Source: Porifericola rhodea (GTDB lineage Bacteria > Bacteroidota > Bacteroidia > Cytophagales > Cyclobacteriaceae). Taken from it: DNA of 64,000 nt. The first letter of the stretch is position 1. Every line of letters begins with the position of its first letter. The notes beneath the pieces are model-generated. The model was not told the origin of the DNA, did no database searches, and was given only the letters and a program-made list of their open reading frames with translations. Made by a program: the position numbers and the translations under genes. The DNA lies in contig NZ_CP119421.1 of the NCBI RefSeq assembly GCF_030506305.1, positions 2,682,501 to 2,746,500 on the forward strand. Direction: 5' to 3'. Below, piece after piece: positions 8,138-17,656 of the stretch.

Positions 8138-10075
8138 ATGAGACGTCTATTTATATTTTGCACCTTCGTCTGGGTGCTTACCTTTCTTATTGGCTGCCAG
8201 GAGGATGAGGAACTAAACCAGCAACCCAGGCCTATGTATGAGCTGAAAGCGGTAGCTGGCCCTGACCAGGAGACAGAGGTCAACAAGCTGGTGACATTGG
8301 ATGGCACGGCATCTAAATATGGTAAACATAGCCCTCATGCCTACCTATGGTCGTTAAAGAATAAGCCTGAAGATAGCAAGGCTGTCATTGGCAACGAAAA
8401 AACTGCTTATGCCAACATTACTCCCGATGTGGCAGGGGTATACACCATCTCGCTCAGCGTTTACGATCTGCTGGGAAACCAACACGAAGATGAGTTGCAA
8501 TTAAATGCCAAGCTCTCTCCAGTGCAGGGAGACTCTGCTATCGTTATTAGTGAAGATATTGAGGAAGAAACTGTGTGGAAGAATATTTTTGCTGAGAAGG
8601 ATAAACCCGACTACCTGATAACGAGTTTTATTCAGGTAAAAGCAGGGCTTCGTATAGAACCGGGAGTGGTGATTGCCTTTGAGGCAGGGCAGGGGATGGA
8701 GGTAATGCTTTCTGCTTACCTTAAAGCAATAGGCACTGCTGATGATTCTATTTACTTTACCGGCAAGGAAAAACAAAAGGGATATTGGAGGGGTATTGCG
8801 ATAAACTCACCCAGTGCAGAAAATGAGCTGGCTTATACTCAAATTACTTATGGCGGCGGTGGAGAACTGCCCGGTATAAGTGTAGGGGCTAACCTGGGAG
8901 TCAATGGTGATGACTTTGGCTATGTTAAGCTACGCCAAAGTACAATATCTAAGAGCCATGCGTACGGCTTGTATGTAGAAAAAGGAGCAGATTTTAAACT
9001 GGAGAAGAGCATCTTTCTTGCAAATGAACTTCCTATCAGTATTCCGCTGGAGCTTGCAGATAAGCTGGATGTTAATTCTGAGCTCGACCAGTCGAACCGC
9101 AAGCCATTTGTAGAGATACATGAGGGGCAGGTATCAGAACTGGTAGAAGCCAGGCTACATAAATTTGCCGGTGCTATGCACTATTATGTCAGCAGTGATA
9201 TAGATGTGTATGGTGCCTTAAGCATTGCCCCGGGGGTATCGTTGGCTTTTGCTCAGGACAAAAGCCTGAGGGTAAGAGAGGAGGCGTATGTTTCTGCGAT
9301 AGGAACAGCACGAGACCCTATTATTTTTAGTAGTGCTGATCAGTTGCATGGCCATTGGGCAGGTATACTTATTCAATCTTCCAACAATCTTAATACGCTT
9401 AAGCATATAGACCTGACAAGAGCAGGTAGCACGCTACTGCCGGGTGTTGCACATCCGGTAGGCCTGGCACTGGATGGTGAAAGTCGAGCTTACTTAAAGC
9501 TGAGCCACAGCTTTGTCGGCTATAATGTTAAAGAGGCACTATATTTAGAGAAGGGAGCCCATCTGGAAAGTGACAACAATAGAATTCTGGACCGCCTGAG
9601 TGGTCAGATTCCGGAAGCTCTCAAAGGTATGTGGCTTAATAGCTGGAGCTTTCAGCAAAAGCTTAGAGTACTTAAAGACTTTTATCATGCGGACAAAAAA
9701 ACATGGTTTTCCGGGGCTAAACATCTGTGGCATATGAACCCACCGGCAGGTACGGGTTTTATATTTCATCCGGATAGTACCTTTGTGCGTAATTACGCTC
9801 TGTTCGCTAAGCAGGATAGCTGTCAGTTTTATCAGGCAGAGTATATGGAAGGCAATTTTGTGGTAGAAGGTAATACGATTAGCCTTTTGCCTCAGGTGCA
9901 TCAGCATACATATTATAATAGCTGTAGGCCAGCATCAGGTTACGATCAGCCTTTACTACTTAGACGTACTACACTTTTGTACGAGCTTAGTTCAGCAAGC
10001 CATGAGAGTGGCTTAAGCTATAAAGTACTGACACTGCATTATGATAATGGTGAAACGGAATTATATTATCAGTAA
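8138..10075 (+). CDS. PKD-domain lipoprotein with beta-helix-like repeats
   Basis: A surface-type lipoprotein of 645 residues. The signal ends in the lipobox LIGC with Cys20. Residues about 36-128 resemble a PKD/REJ immunoglobulin-like domain, with AGPDQETEV, TLDGTAS and the YLWSL strand. Two stretches (about 150-300 and 330-480) show repeated short beta segments with the pattern IEPGV..AF..G..L.V....L.AIGTA..PI.F, as in right-handed parallel beta-helix proteins. A C-terminal domain (about 510-645) has two cysteines and many aromatic residues. There is no visible enzyme active site, so binding or adhesion is more likely than catalysis. It follows a smaller lipoprotein gene by 36 bp and is followed by a terminator. 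Confidence 0.75.
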   Translation: MRRLFIFCTFVWVLTFLIGCQEDEELNQQPRPMYELKAVAGPDQETEVNKLVTLDGTASKYGKHSPHAYLWSLKNKPEDSKAVIGNEKTAYANITPDVAGVYTISLSVYDLLGNQHEDELQLNAKLSPVQGDSAIVISEDIEEETVWKNIFAEKDKPDYLITSFIQVKAGLRIEPGVVIAFEAGQGMEVMLSAYLKAIGTADDSIYFTGKEKQKGYWRGIAINSPSAENELAYTQITYGGGGELPGISVGANLGVNGDDFGYVKLRQSTISKSHAYGLYVEKGADFKLEKSIFLANELPISIPLELADKLDVNSELDQSNRKPFVEIHEGQVSELVEARLHKFAGAMHYYVSSDIDVYGALSIAPGVSLAFAQDKSLRVREEAYVSAIGTARDPIIFSSADQLHGHWAGILIQSSNNLNTLKHIDLTRAGSTLLPGVAHPVGLALDGESRAYLKLSHSFVGYNVKEALYLEKGAHLESDNNRILDRLSGQIPEALKGMWLNSWSFQQKLRVLKDFYHADKKTWFSGAKHLWHMNPPAGTGFIFHPDSTFVRNYALFAKQDSCQFYQAEYMEGNFVVEGNTISLLPQVHQHTYYNSCRPASGYDQPLLLRRTTLLYELSSASHESGLSYKVLTLHYDNGETELYYQ

Positions 10076-10376
10076 AAATATTTCTGTGTATCTATGTAGA
10101 GAGGTGAAGTGCTGCATTTTTCCTCTCTTTTTTTAGGTTGTGATGATGAAAAGGGAGGAAATATTATGCGGTCTTAAAGCTGCGAACGTGGTATTTTAGC
10201 ATTCATCTTTGTAAGGTAACGGTGTTGATTACTTATTAGCATTGTTGAGTCTTTGCTATTAAAAAAATGATAAAAACAGCTTTACCCATCTGCTATTTAT
10301 GTGTATTTGAAAAATATTTGATTTGTGATTGCAGTGAAATTGCTTTAATTATGTACTAGATCAGATACACTGCTGA
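10076..10376. other. Intergenic region upstream of first PUL sigma gene
   Basis: It holds the terminator at 10098-10134 and then A+T-rich DNA that must contain the sigma promoter. A weak inverted repeat (GCAGTG 10331-10336 and CACTGC 10368-10373) flanks the last 40 bases before the start codon. I see no gene. Confidence 0.5.
10098..10134 (+). terminator. Intrinsic terminator
   Basis: The stem AGAGAGG / CCTCTCT is followed by a run of seven or more T residues, just after the PKD lipoprotein gene. Confidence 0.6.
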
Positions 10377-11075
10377 ATGGAAAGTAAAGAACTTGCATAT
10401 GGGCCTTCACTAAACGGGCACGGGCGTTTTCCGCTGACAGCAGAGCAATATTGTGCCCTACCTGATGCCGAACTATGGGAAGCCTTTAAAGAAGGAGAGA
10501 AAGGTGCATTTGATCTTATTTATGAGCGTATGTTTGATCCTCTCTGTGGCTATGGCGATAAAATATGTGCGGATAAAGCGCTGGTAGAAGACGTAATACA
10601 GGATTTGTTTATCTACTTATGGACACGCAGGGCCTTTTTGGGAGGTACAGATTCTATCAAGTTTTACCTTTTTCGTAGCTTACGTCGCAGGCTTATACGC
10701 CAAATGACTCAAGAAGGAAAAAATATGCCCGCTTCCTCGCTAAGTGCAGACTTCGTTTTAAGACTTGCAGATACAGTAAGCGTTATGCCTGTTTCAGAAG
10801 AAGAGCTGGAGCGTAAGAGAGTACTCGCAATTGCCCTGGCTAAGCTAACAGACAGACAAAGAGAAGCTATTTACCTGAAGTTCTACAATAACTTATCGTT
10901 TCAGGAGGTGGCTTCAGTGATGGAAATAGAAGTCAGGTCGGTATACAATCTGATTGGTCGTACGATAGATTCCCTGAGAGGTGACTTCAAGAAGAAAGGC
11001 CTGTCAAATGAAATAACTCCTACCTTAATTATACTGATCCTTACAACTTATCTGGAAAATTTACAGTCATACTAA
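10377..11075 (+). CDS. ECF RNA polymerase sigma factor (PUL module 1)
   Basis: A FecI-like sigma factor of 232 residues. Region 2 (about 35-110) has the typical LWEAFKEGEKGAFD start and the VEDVIQDLFIYLW core; region 4 (about 148-205) has LTDRQREAIYLKF followed by a helix-turn-helix. It should direct RNA polymerase to promoters in this locus once released by the FecR protein encoded next. The gap to fecR is 178 bp. The last 20 residues are strongly hydrophobic (TLIILILTTYL), a tail shared in kind with the other two sigma factors in this window. The N-terminus carries about 25 residues more than the other two. Confidence 0.93.
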   Translation: MESKELAYGPSLNGHGRFPLTAEQYCALPDAELWEAFKEGEKGAFDLIYERMFDPLCGYGDKICADKALVEDVIQDLFIYLWTRRAFLGGTDSIKFYLFRSLRRRLIRQMTQEGKNMPASSLSADFVLRLADTVSVMPVSEEELERKRVLAIALAKLTDRQREAIYLKFYNNLSFQEVASVMEIEVRSVYNLIGRTIDSLRGDFKKKGLSNEITPTLIILILTTYLENLQSY

Positions 11076-11253
11076 CATTAGAAGTTATTTTCAGCTTTTG
11101 CTTTTGTCAATAAACGAGTTGTATTGATGTGATATTTATAAAAAATATGGTATTTTGTTTGTAATACTGTATTTGTTAAAATAATTCTGAAAAGTTTAGT
11201 GTAAAATCTGAACCTGATGTCTTTGCTTAATAAACGGCATAAGACATCAGGCT

Positions 11254-12324
11254 ATGGCAGATAAAAAGTATAGTGCGAAAGACTTTCTTCTTAATGAATA
11301 TTTTCTGCAATGGGTAAAGACATCTACTCCAGCGCATGAGGTGTACTGGCAAAAGTTTCTGCTACAGCATCCTGATGCTGAAAAAGCAATGAAAGAAGCT
11401 ATCGGTATTGCGGAAAGTTTAAACTTTCAGGTACAAGCGCGCTCTGCCACTACCAAGCATACGATTAAAAAGCAAATAGATGCTGCACTTGCGAGTTCTA
11501 CATCAGAGAGCCTGCACAGTTTGGAAGAAGAGCCTTCTACTTATACTGTGCCTACCCGGGAAGTTCGCCCGAAGCTCTGGAGAGCAGTTGCTGCCACACT
11601 CGCCGGCTTTATCCTTCTCGCTGGAGTTTATCTGTTTAAGTATCAATCTTCTGAACTAACAGAGTATACTACTGCCTACGGAGAGACCCAAACCATAATA
11701 CTACCGGACGAGTCAATTGTTACGCTGAATGCCAACTCTTCCCTTAGTTTTAGCGAAGCCGAATGGAGCAAATACGCTGAACGAGTAGTAAATCTGAATG
11801 GAGAGGCATACTTTGAAGTAGAGAAGGTAAACACAAAAGAGGGGAGCCCTCTTAAGTTTATAGTACATACTGATGATTTAGATGTAGAAGTACTCGGAAC
11901 TTCTTTTAATGTACATACCCGCCGTCAGGAAACTAAAGTTGTGTTGAGCTCTGGTAGCGTCAAACTAAAACTAGAACAGGAGGCTGCCCATCCGGAGAAA
12001 GAGATTATGATGAAACCCGGGGATTTGGTGGAAGTAGATAAGGAAAAGCAAAAGGTAGAGAAAAGTGTGGTTAACACTTCCTTGTATACCTCCTGGAAAG
12101 AGAACAAACTTATTTTTGAACATACTCCCGTTAGCGATATCATTCAAATGCTGGAAGACAACTATGGTTTTAAGGTAACCATCCCATCCGCCTTCCTGCT
12201 TAAGAAAGAGTTTACTGGTGCTGCTCCGGCAGATAATATTCAAATTCTACTAGACAAAATGTCCGTGGTGTATAAGCTTAATTTTATAAGAAAAGGAAAT
12301 GAAATAATTATTGTGGAGCAATAG
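11254..12324 (+). CDS. FecR-family anti-sigma regulator (PUL module 1)
   Basis: An inner-membrane transducer of 356 residues. The cytoplasmic N-terminal part (about 1-105) begins with the usual short segment around YSAKDFLLNEYF, which holds the sigma factor. A single membrane helix follows (about 108-126), then the periplasmic FecR domain (about 134-240, with LPDESIVTLNANS and GEAYFEV) and the C-terminal DUF4974 domain (about 270-356), which contacts the STN domain of the receptor. It relays occupancy of the SusC receptor encoded 86 bp downstream to the sigma factor encoded upstream. Confidence 0.93.
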   Translation: MADKKYSAKDFLLNEYFLQWVKTSTPAHEVYWQKFLLQHPDAEKAMKEAIGIAESLNFQVQARSATTKHTIKKQIDAALASSTSESLHSLEEEPSTYTVPTREVRPKLWRAVAATLAGFILLAGVYLFKYQSSELTEYTTAYGETQTIILPDESIVTLNANSSLSFSEAEWSKYAERVVNLNGEAYFEVEKVNTKEGSPLKFIVHTDDLDVEVLGTSFNVHTRRQETKVVLSSGSVKLKLEQEAAHPEKEIMMKPGDLVEVDKEKQKVEKSVVNTSLYTSWKENKLIFEHTPVSDIIQMLEDNYGFKVTIPSAFLLKKEFTGAAPADNIQILLDKMSVVYKLNFIRKGNEIIIVEQ

Positions 12325-12410
12325 AAGCAAAGCTTTTTACCTGCATTTGTCTAGTAGGCAATATAAAAACTACTCGTACAGAAATAAACAACTACAAATT
12401 ACAACAACCT

Positions 12411-15400
12411 ATGAAACACTACTTATCCTACTGGCGTGGCTTTTTGCTGGCAGGGCTGATCTTGCCCTCTCTCTGGAGCGTAGAAGTACATGCCCAATTG
12501 CTGGCATCCAGCAAAACAGTTACGCACAATCTTCCCTATCAGGGACGTAGCCAGGAACTGTCTTCGGTGCTGGCACAACTCGCTGAAAAATTTAGTACCG
12601 AGTTTAACTATGATGCGGACATAGTAAGCAACAAAAAAGTATCTGTAAAAATATTAAAGGAAATAGAAGCCCAGGCAGATATTGAAAGTACACTAGAAGC
12701 TTTACTCTCTCCTTTGGGCTTAGATTTTCAACAGTTTGAAGATGCTTCGTATGCTATATATCCCAGTAGTAAGGGGCAGAAGCTACAGAAGCTCAATAAG
12801 TTTCCTGAAAAGAAGGAAGAAGGAGAGCAGGGTAGCCCCTCAGTACTAGTCGGCTCAGTAAACCACTGGACATCAGGGGTTTACAATCGTATGTTGGAGC
12901 AGGTGATTAGTGGTAGAGTAACAGATGGGGAGTCGGGAGAGGCTTTACCAGGGGTAAATGTACTAGCCAAAGGAACCACCACAGGAACAGTAACTGATAT
13001 AGAAGGGAGATACCGGCTTACACTTGAAGATGCGGTGAGCGTTCTGGTGTTTTCCTCCATTGGTTATCAGTCAGAAGAGGTAGAGGTTAGTGGGCGTAGT
13101 ATTATAGATATAACCCTGATGCCAGATGTACAATCCCTGTCAGAAATAGTAGTAGTAGGCTATGGTACACAGGAAAAGTCTGACCTTACTGGCTCAGTAG
13201 TAAGAGCTGATATTGAATCGTTCAGAGAGTCGCCCAATGTAGGCATCGCACAATCGTTGCAAGGTACGGTTCCGGGGCTTAATGTTAGCCAGGTAGATGC
13301 CGCCGGAGAAGACCCTACCATTTCTGTACGAGGAAGGTCTACCATCAATGGCAACCAAAATGTTTTGCTGGTAGTGGATGGAATCATCTATACCGGTAGT
13401 TTGAACGATCTTAATCCTAACGATATAGAGTCGGTAGATGTGCTTAAAGACCCTAGCAGCATGGCTATTTATGGAGCGCAGGCAGCAAATGGAGTAATGC
13501 TCATTACTACCAAGGGTGGCAACAAATCTGCTAAGCCTGTATTTAATTATACAGGTTCTTTTACTACACAAAACCCCAGTAATACGCTAAGCTTAATGAA
13601 TCGGGAAGAGTTTTTGCAAAAGTCTTTTGATGTGGATTGGGAAGCTTCGTATCAGGAGCCAGAATTTACCGAACTCAAGCCTGACTGGTCGTATGCAGAT
13701 ATAGTAGGAGACCCTGAGCTGAGAGCTGGCTACGATAATGGAACTGATTATGATTGGTGGGACAATGCAACTGACCCTGGCTATATTAATGCCCATAATT
13801 TGAGTGTTAGGGGTAGCAGTGGAGATGTATCGTATTACCTGTCAGGTGGTTATACCAAACAAAAAGGATACATCATCAATGATGAGTTTGAAAGAATAAC
13901 TACACGAATCAATTTAGAAAATCAGGTGCTGGACTGGTTTAAAATTGGTGCGCAGACTTTTGGCTCTTTTTCTGATTACTCGGGCTCCTCTCCGGGCTTG
14001 GCAAATCTAGCCAGAATGACTCCCCTAGTAAAGGCAAGCGATGAAAATGGAGAGTATGTATTGAATCCGAACGGTTCTAACCTGCCTAACCCTTTTCTGG
14101 TAGCCAGTGCAGACGACTTTGATAAGCGAAACAGTTTGTTTGGTAACTTTTATGCAGATATTAATGTGCCCTTTGTAGAAGGGCTTAACTACCGGCTCAA
14201 CTTTGGAAACAACTATGCCTGGGATAGAAACTACAGCAGCAACAGGTATGATAATGGCGCATCCGGCGGAGCTTTCAAAAAGAATGAAACATGGTATGAC
14301 TGGACGCTGGATCATATTATAAATTACAAGAAAACATGGACAGAAAAGCACAGCGTAGATCTAACCCTGGTAGCCGGACAAAGAGAAAGAAGCTATGAGT
14401 CTACGCTAGCTACAGGTTCAAATTACAACAATTTAAGGCTGAGCTATAATGACCTTAGTCTGGCCGCTATACAGAATATTGAATCTGAAGCCTGGGACGA
14501 AAGCTATTTGTACCAGATGGCCAGGCTCAACTATGAGTTTGATTACAAATACCTCATCACTGCTACTGTGCGCCGTGATGGTTTTTCAGGCTTTGCCAAA
14601 AATGAAAAAACAGCCCTCTTTCCGTCATTGGGAGTAGGCTGGGTTATTAGCGAAGAAAAGTTTATGGACAAAATGTGGCTCAACAATCTGAAAATCAGAG
14701 GCTCATATGGTACAAATGGTAATCTGGTAGATCGTTACGCCTCTCAGGCAGTACTGGACACCTATGCGGCATACGTATTTGGCGATGGCGGGTCCACCCT
14801 TTTTGGGCAGGAGGTAAAGAATCTGGCAAACCCCAACCTTAGTTGGGAGACCACTACCGGTTTTAACTTTGGCTTAGATTTCTCGGTATTAAGCAATCGT
14901 CTTGGAGGTAGTATAGATTATTACCGTACCACTACCAACGATCTGATATTTGATGTTTCTATACCGGAAATAACTGGATTTGAGCAAATTACATCTAATG
15001 TAGGTGAGGTGGCCAATCGGGGTATAGAGTTAGCTCTAAATAGTCAGTTGGTAAAAAGTGGTGATTTTGCATGGAACGTAAATTTTAATCTGGCGGCAAA
15101 TCGCAACGAAATAGTATCTCTGGTAGGTTTAGATGCTGACGGAGATGGGCAGGAAGATGACTTACAGGCAAGTAATCTTTTTATTGGTGAGTCTATCAAT
15201 TCTATTTTTGACTATGAGTCAGGTGGAATCATACAATTAGGAGAAGAAGTACCGGAAGGCTTTTTTGTAGGTACCCACCGCATCATAGATCAGAACAATG
15301 ATAATTTTATTGACCCTAACGATAGAGTAATTCTGGGTAGAGAAGAACCTGCCTACAGTTTTGGTATACTCAATGAGTTCAGTTACAAAGACTTCACTTT

Positions 15401-15821
15401 CAGGTTTTTTATTAACTCTGTGCAGGGGGGTAAAAACGCTTACAGAGGAAGAAATATGCTGGATGGTTTTGGCAGTGCTGATAATATCAAAAGAAATAAT
15501 ATGTGGAATGGCTATGACTACTGGACACCGGCTAATCCTAACGCCCGCTATCGTAGATTAGATCAGGAACCCTCTTTTGACTACATCTATTATGGTGACC
15601 GTAGTTTTGTAAGGTTGCAGGATGTAACCATAGCTTATCGTTTGAACAATACATTGGTAAAGAATATCGGAATCAACAACCTTAAAGTGTTTGTGAGCGG
15701 AAAAAATCTGTTTACCTGGACCGAATGGGAAGGCTGGGACCCCGAAACCGGAAGTGGCTTTGAAACCAATGGCAGGCCAGTTTTGCAGGGCTTTTCAGTT
15801 GGACTTGACATGAGCTTTTAA
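12411..15821 (+). CDS. SusC/RagA-family TonB-dependent receptor with STN domain (module 1)
   Basis: An outer-membrane transporter of 1136 residues for glycan fragments. After the signal peptide (about 1-28) comes an STN signalling domain (about 45-120), a CarboxypepD_reg-like domain (about 165-250, with GRVTDGESGEALPGV), the SusC-type segment SEIVVVGYGTQ, a plug (about 260-370, with SVRGRSTING and GAQAANGVMLITTKGG) and a C-terminal 22-strand barrel ending in Phe (GLDMSF). The STN domain shows that it also senses substrate and signals through FecR. susD follows after 16 bp, so the two proteins form one bin-like complex. Confidence 0.95.
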   Translation: MKHYLSYWRGFLLAGLILPSLWSVEVHAQLLASSKTVTHNLPYQGRSQELSSVLAQLAEKFSTEFNYDADIVSNKKVSVKILKEIEAQADIESTLEALLSPLGLDFQQFEDASYAIYPSSKGQKLQKLNKFPEKKEEGEQGSPSVLVGSVNHWTSGVYNRMLEQVISGRVTDGESGEALPGVNVLAKGTTTGTVTDIEGRYRLTLEDAVSVLVFSSIGYQSEEVEVSGRSIIDITLMPDVQSLSEIVVVGYGTQEKSDLTGSVVRADIESFRESPNVGIAQSLQGTVPGLNVSQVDAAGEDPTISVRGRSTINGNQNVLLVVDGIIYTGSLNDLNPNDIESVDVLKDPSSMAIYGAQAANGVMLITTKGGNKSAKPVFNYTGSFTTQNPSNTLSLMNREEFLQKSFDVDWEASYQEPEFTELKPDWSYADIVGDPELRAGYDNGTDYDWWDNATDPGYINAHNLSVRGSSGDVSYYLSGGYTKQKGYIINDEFERITTRINLENQVLDWFKIGAQTFGSFSDYSGSSPGLANLARMTPLVKASDENGEYVLNPNGSNLPNPFLVASADDFDKRNSLFGNFYADINVPFVEGLNYRLNFGNNYAWDRNYSSNRYDNGASGGAFKKNETWYDWTLDHIINYKKTWTEKHSVDLTLVAGQRERSYESTLATGSNYNNLRLSYNDLSLAAIQNIESEAWDESYLYQMARLNYEFDYKYLITATVRRDGFSGFAKNEKTALFPSLGVGWVISEEKFMDKMWLNNLKIRGSYGTNGNLVDRYASQAVLDTYAAYVFGDGGSTLFGQEVKNLANPNLSWETTTGFNFGLDFSVLSNRLGGSIDYYRTTTNDLIFDVSIPEITGFEQITSNVGEVANRGIELALNSQLVKSGDFAWNVNFNLAANRNEIVSLVGLDADGDGQEDDLQASNLFIGESINSIFDYESGGIIQLGEEVPEGFFVGTHRIIDQNNDNFIDPNDRVILGREEPAYSFGILNEFSYKDFTFRFFINSVQGGKNAYRGRNMLDGFGSADNIKRNNMWNGYDYWTPANPNARYRRLDQEPSFDYIYYGDRSFVRLQDVTIAYRLNNTLVKNIGINNLKVFVSGKNLFTWTEWEGWDPETGSGFETNGRPVLQGFSVGLDMSF

Positions 15822-15837
15822 TCAAAAATTTACCACC

Positions 15838-17547
15838 ATGAATTCACATAAAACACCATACATACTGTTTCTTTCGCTTGCATTCATTGTTTCTGCTTGT
15901 AATGAGGATAAAATCCTAAAAGAAACGCCTCTTGACTTTGCCAGTCCGGAAAACTCCTTTAAAACTATAGGAGACTTTAACTCTTCGGTTTATGCTTTGT
16001 ACGATAAACTTCGGGTGATGCTTTCTGCCGAGGAACATCGTCCTTTGGATTATTTGTATGGCACCGATATAGGCTATAATGGTGCACAGCAGCTGAACCA
16101 GAGGTTTGGTAGTTATCTTGCCACACTTACTCCTTCTTCAGTACAGGCAGAGTTTCACTGGAACCAGTATTACAAGATCATATCTTCTGCCAATATAATT
16201 CTGGACCGTATAGAGGAGTCTGAACTAACAGATGAGCAAAAAATAAAAATAGAAGCTGATGCCAGGCTTTTCAGAGGCCTTGCTTATCGTAATCTGGGGT
16301 ATTTGTATGGCGGTGTACCTATTGAGCTGGAGGCTGTCAGTTCTCCCAAAACAGATTATCAGAGAGCTTCCAGGGAAGAGGTGTACGAGCAGGCAGCAAC
16401 TGACCTGGAATTTGCTGCGCAGAATTTACCCGGCATTGCCGAAGTAGAAGATGGGCAGATATCAGACCTGGCAGCTTATCACCTGCTAGCAGAAACATAC
16501 GTGGCTATGGAAAGGTGGACAGATGCTATTGCTGCCGCTACTGTAGTTATTGATGACCCTAACACTGCTCTGATGACGGAGCGCTTTGGATCCAGGCAAA
16601 ACGAGCCTGGCGATGTGTATTGGGACTTATTTAGAAGAAATAACCAGAACCGAAGCTCAGGTAATACCGAGGGCATATGGGTATTTCAGCAGGAGGTAGA
16701 TGTGTTGGGGGGAGCTATCTTCTCTGGAAGTAGAGACGGAGCTCAACTGGAAAGAGATCATGCTCCGCGGCCTTATGCTTTTAGTGTAACCGACCCCTCC
16801 GGAGTCTCACCTTTTTTGCCTCTGGGAGTATCTTACACTTCAGGCAGAGGAATTGGTAGATTAAGAGGAACTGATCACTTAAATTATGGAATTTGGGAGA
16901 ACAGTGACTGGAATGACATGCGTAACTCAAAATACAATTTTATTAGAGACATAGCTTTTAATAATCCTGAATCTGAATGGTATGGCCAAATGATCTCCGA
17001 GCATATGGAGTTGTTCCGTCAGACCAACGAAGATACCATCAGACGCTTTTACCCTTTTCAGTCAAAAGTATTTACTCCCGGAAACCACCCTCAGGAGCTT
17101 TTCGTAGATGCCGAACTACAAACATTAAATGCATCTACTGCTGGCACTACCTATACCGATCAGTATTTTATTCGGCTGGCAGAAACATATTTGCTTCGGG
17201 CAGAAGCCCATATGGGCAATGGCGATAATGCCAGTGCCGCAGCTGATATTAATGTAGTGAGAGGCCGGGCAGCAGCAACTCCCGTGGCTCCTGATGAGAT
17301 TGATATAGACTACATTCTTGATGAGAGAATGCGCGAGCTAGGGGTGGAAGAAAAGAGGAGGTTAACGCTCAATCGCTTAGGCTTACTCTATGACCGCACC
17401 AGCCGCTACTGCAATGGTAATCCGGTAGCTACTAATTATGGCTGTGATGTTCAGCCCTACCATAACCTGTTTCCTATTCCATTTGATGAAATAGAAAGTA
17501 ACACCGGAGCTATGCTGGAGCAAAATCCGGGATACACCGCTGAATAA
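15838..17547 (+). CDS. SusD/RagB-family glycan-binding lipoprotein (module 1)
   Basis: A surface lipoprotein of 569 residues that forms the lid of the preceding SusC channel and binds its glycan ligand. The signal ends at a lipobox with Cys21 (VSAC). The body has the SusD arrangement: the N-terminal tetratricopeptide-like helices (around FNSSVYALYDKL and ARLFRGLAYRNLGYLYG), a variable ligand-binding middle, and the C-terminal signature RLAETYLLRAEAHM..GD followed by LDERMRELGVEEKRRL. It lies 16 bp after susC. The ligand cannot be told from the sequence; nearby sulfatases point to a sulfated glycan. Confidence 0.93.
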   Translation: MNSHKTPYILFLSLAFIVSACNEDKILKETPLDFASPENSFKTIGDFNSSVYALYDKLRVMLSAEEHRPLDYLYGTDIGYNGAQQLNQRFGSYLATLTPSSVQAEFHWNQYYKIISSANIILDRIEESELTDEQKIKIEADARLFRGLAYRNLGYLYGGVPIELEAVSSPKTDYQRASREEVYEQAATDLEFAAQNLPGIAEVEDGQISDLAAYHLLAETYVAMERWTDAIAAATVVIDDPNTALMTERFGSRQNEPGDVYWDLFRRNNQNRSSGNTEGIWVFQQEVDVLGGAIFSGSRDGAQLERDHAPRPYAFSVTDPSGVSPFLPLGVSYTSGRGIGRLRGTDHLNYGIWENSDWNDMRNSKYNFIRDIAFNNPESEWYGQMISEHMELFRQTNEDTIRRFYPFQSKVFTPGNHPQELFVDAELQTLNASTAGTTYTDQYFIRLAETYLLRAEAHMGNGDNASAAADINVVRGRAAATPVAPDEIDIDYILDERMRELGVEEKRRLTLNRLGLLYDRTSRYCNGNPVATNYGCDVQPYHNLFPIPFDEIESNTGAMLEQNPGYTAE

Positions 17548-17584
17548 TAAGGCTGGCTCTTTGCAGCAGTATATTCTTTAATGA

Positions 17585-17617
17585 AACCACCAGACTATTG
17601 TGTTTGGTGGTTATTTG
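17585..17617 (+). terminator. Probable intrinsic terminator after susD
   Basis: A stem AACCACCAGAC / GTTTGGTGGTT, with one G-T pair, is followed by TATTTGT. It would end or weaken transcription between susD and the first sulfatase. Confidence 0.5.
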
Positions 17618-17656
17618 TACTATCCTTATTCCCTCATCATTCTGAACAATTAATTT

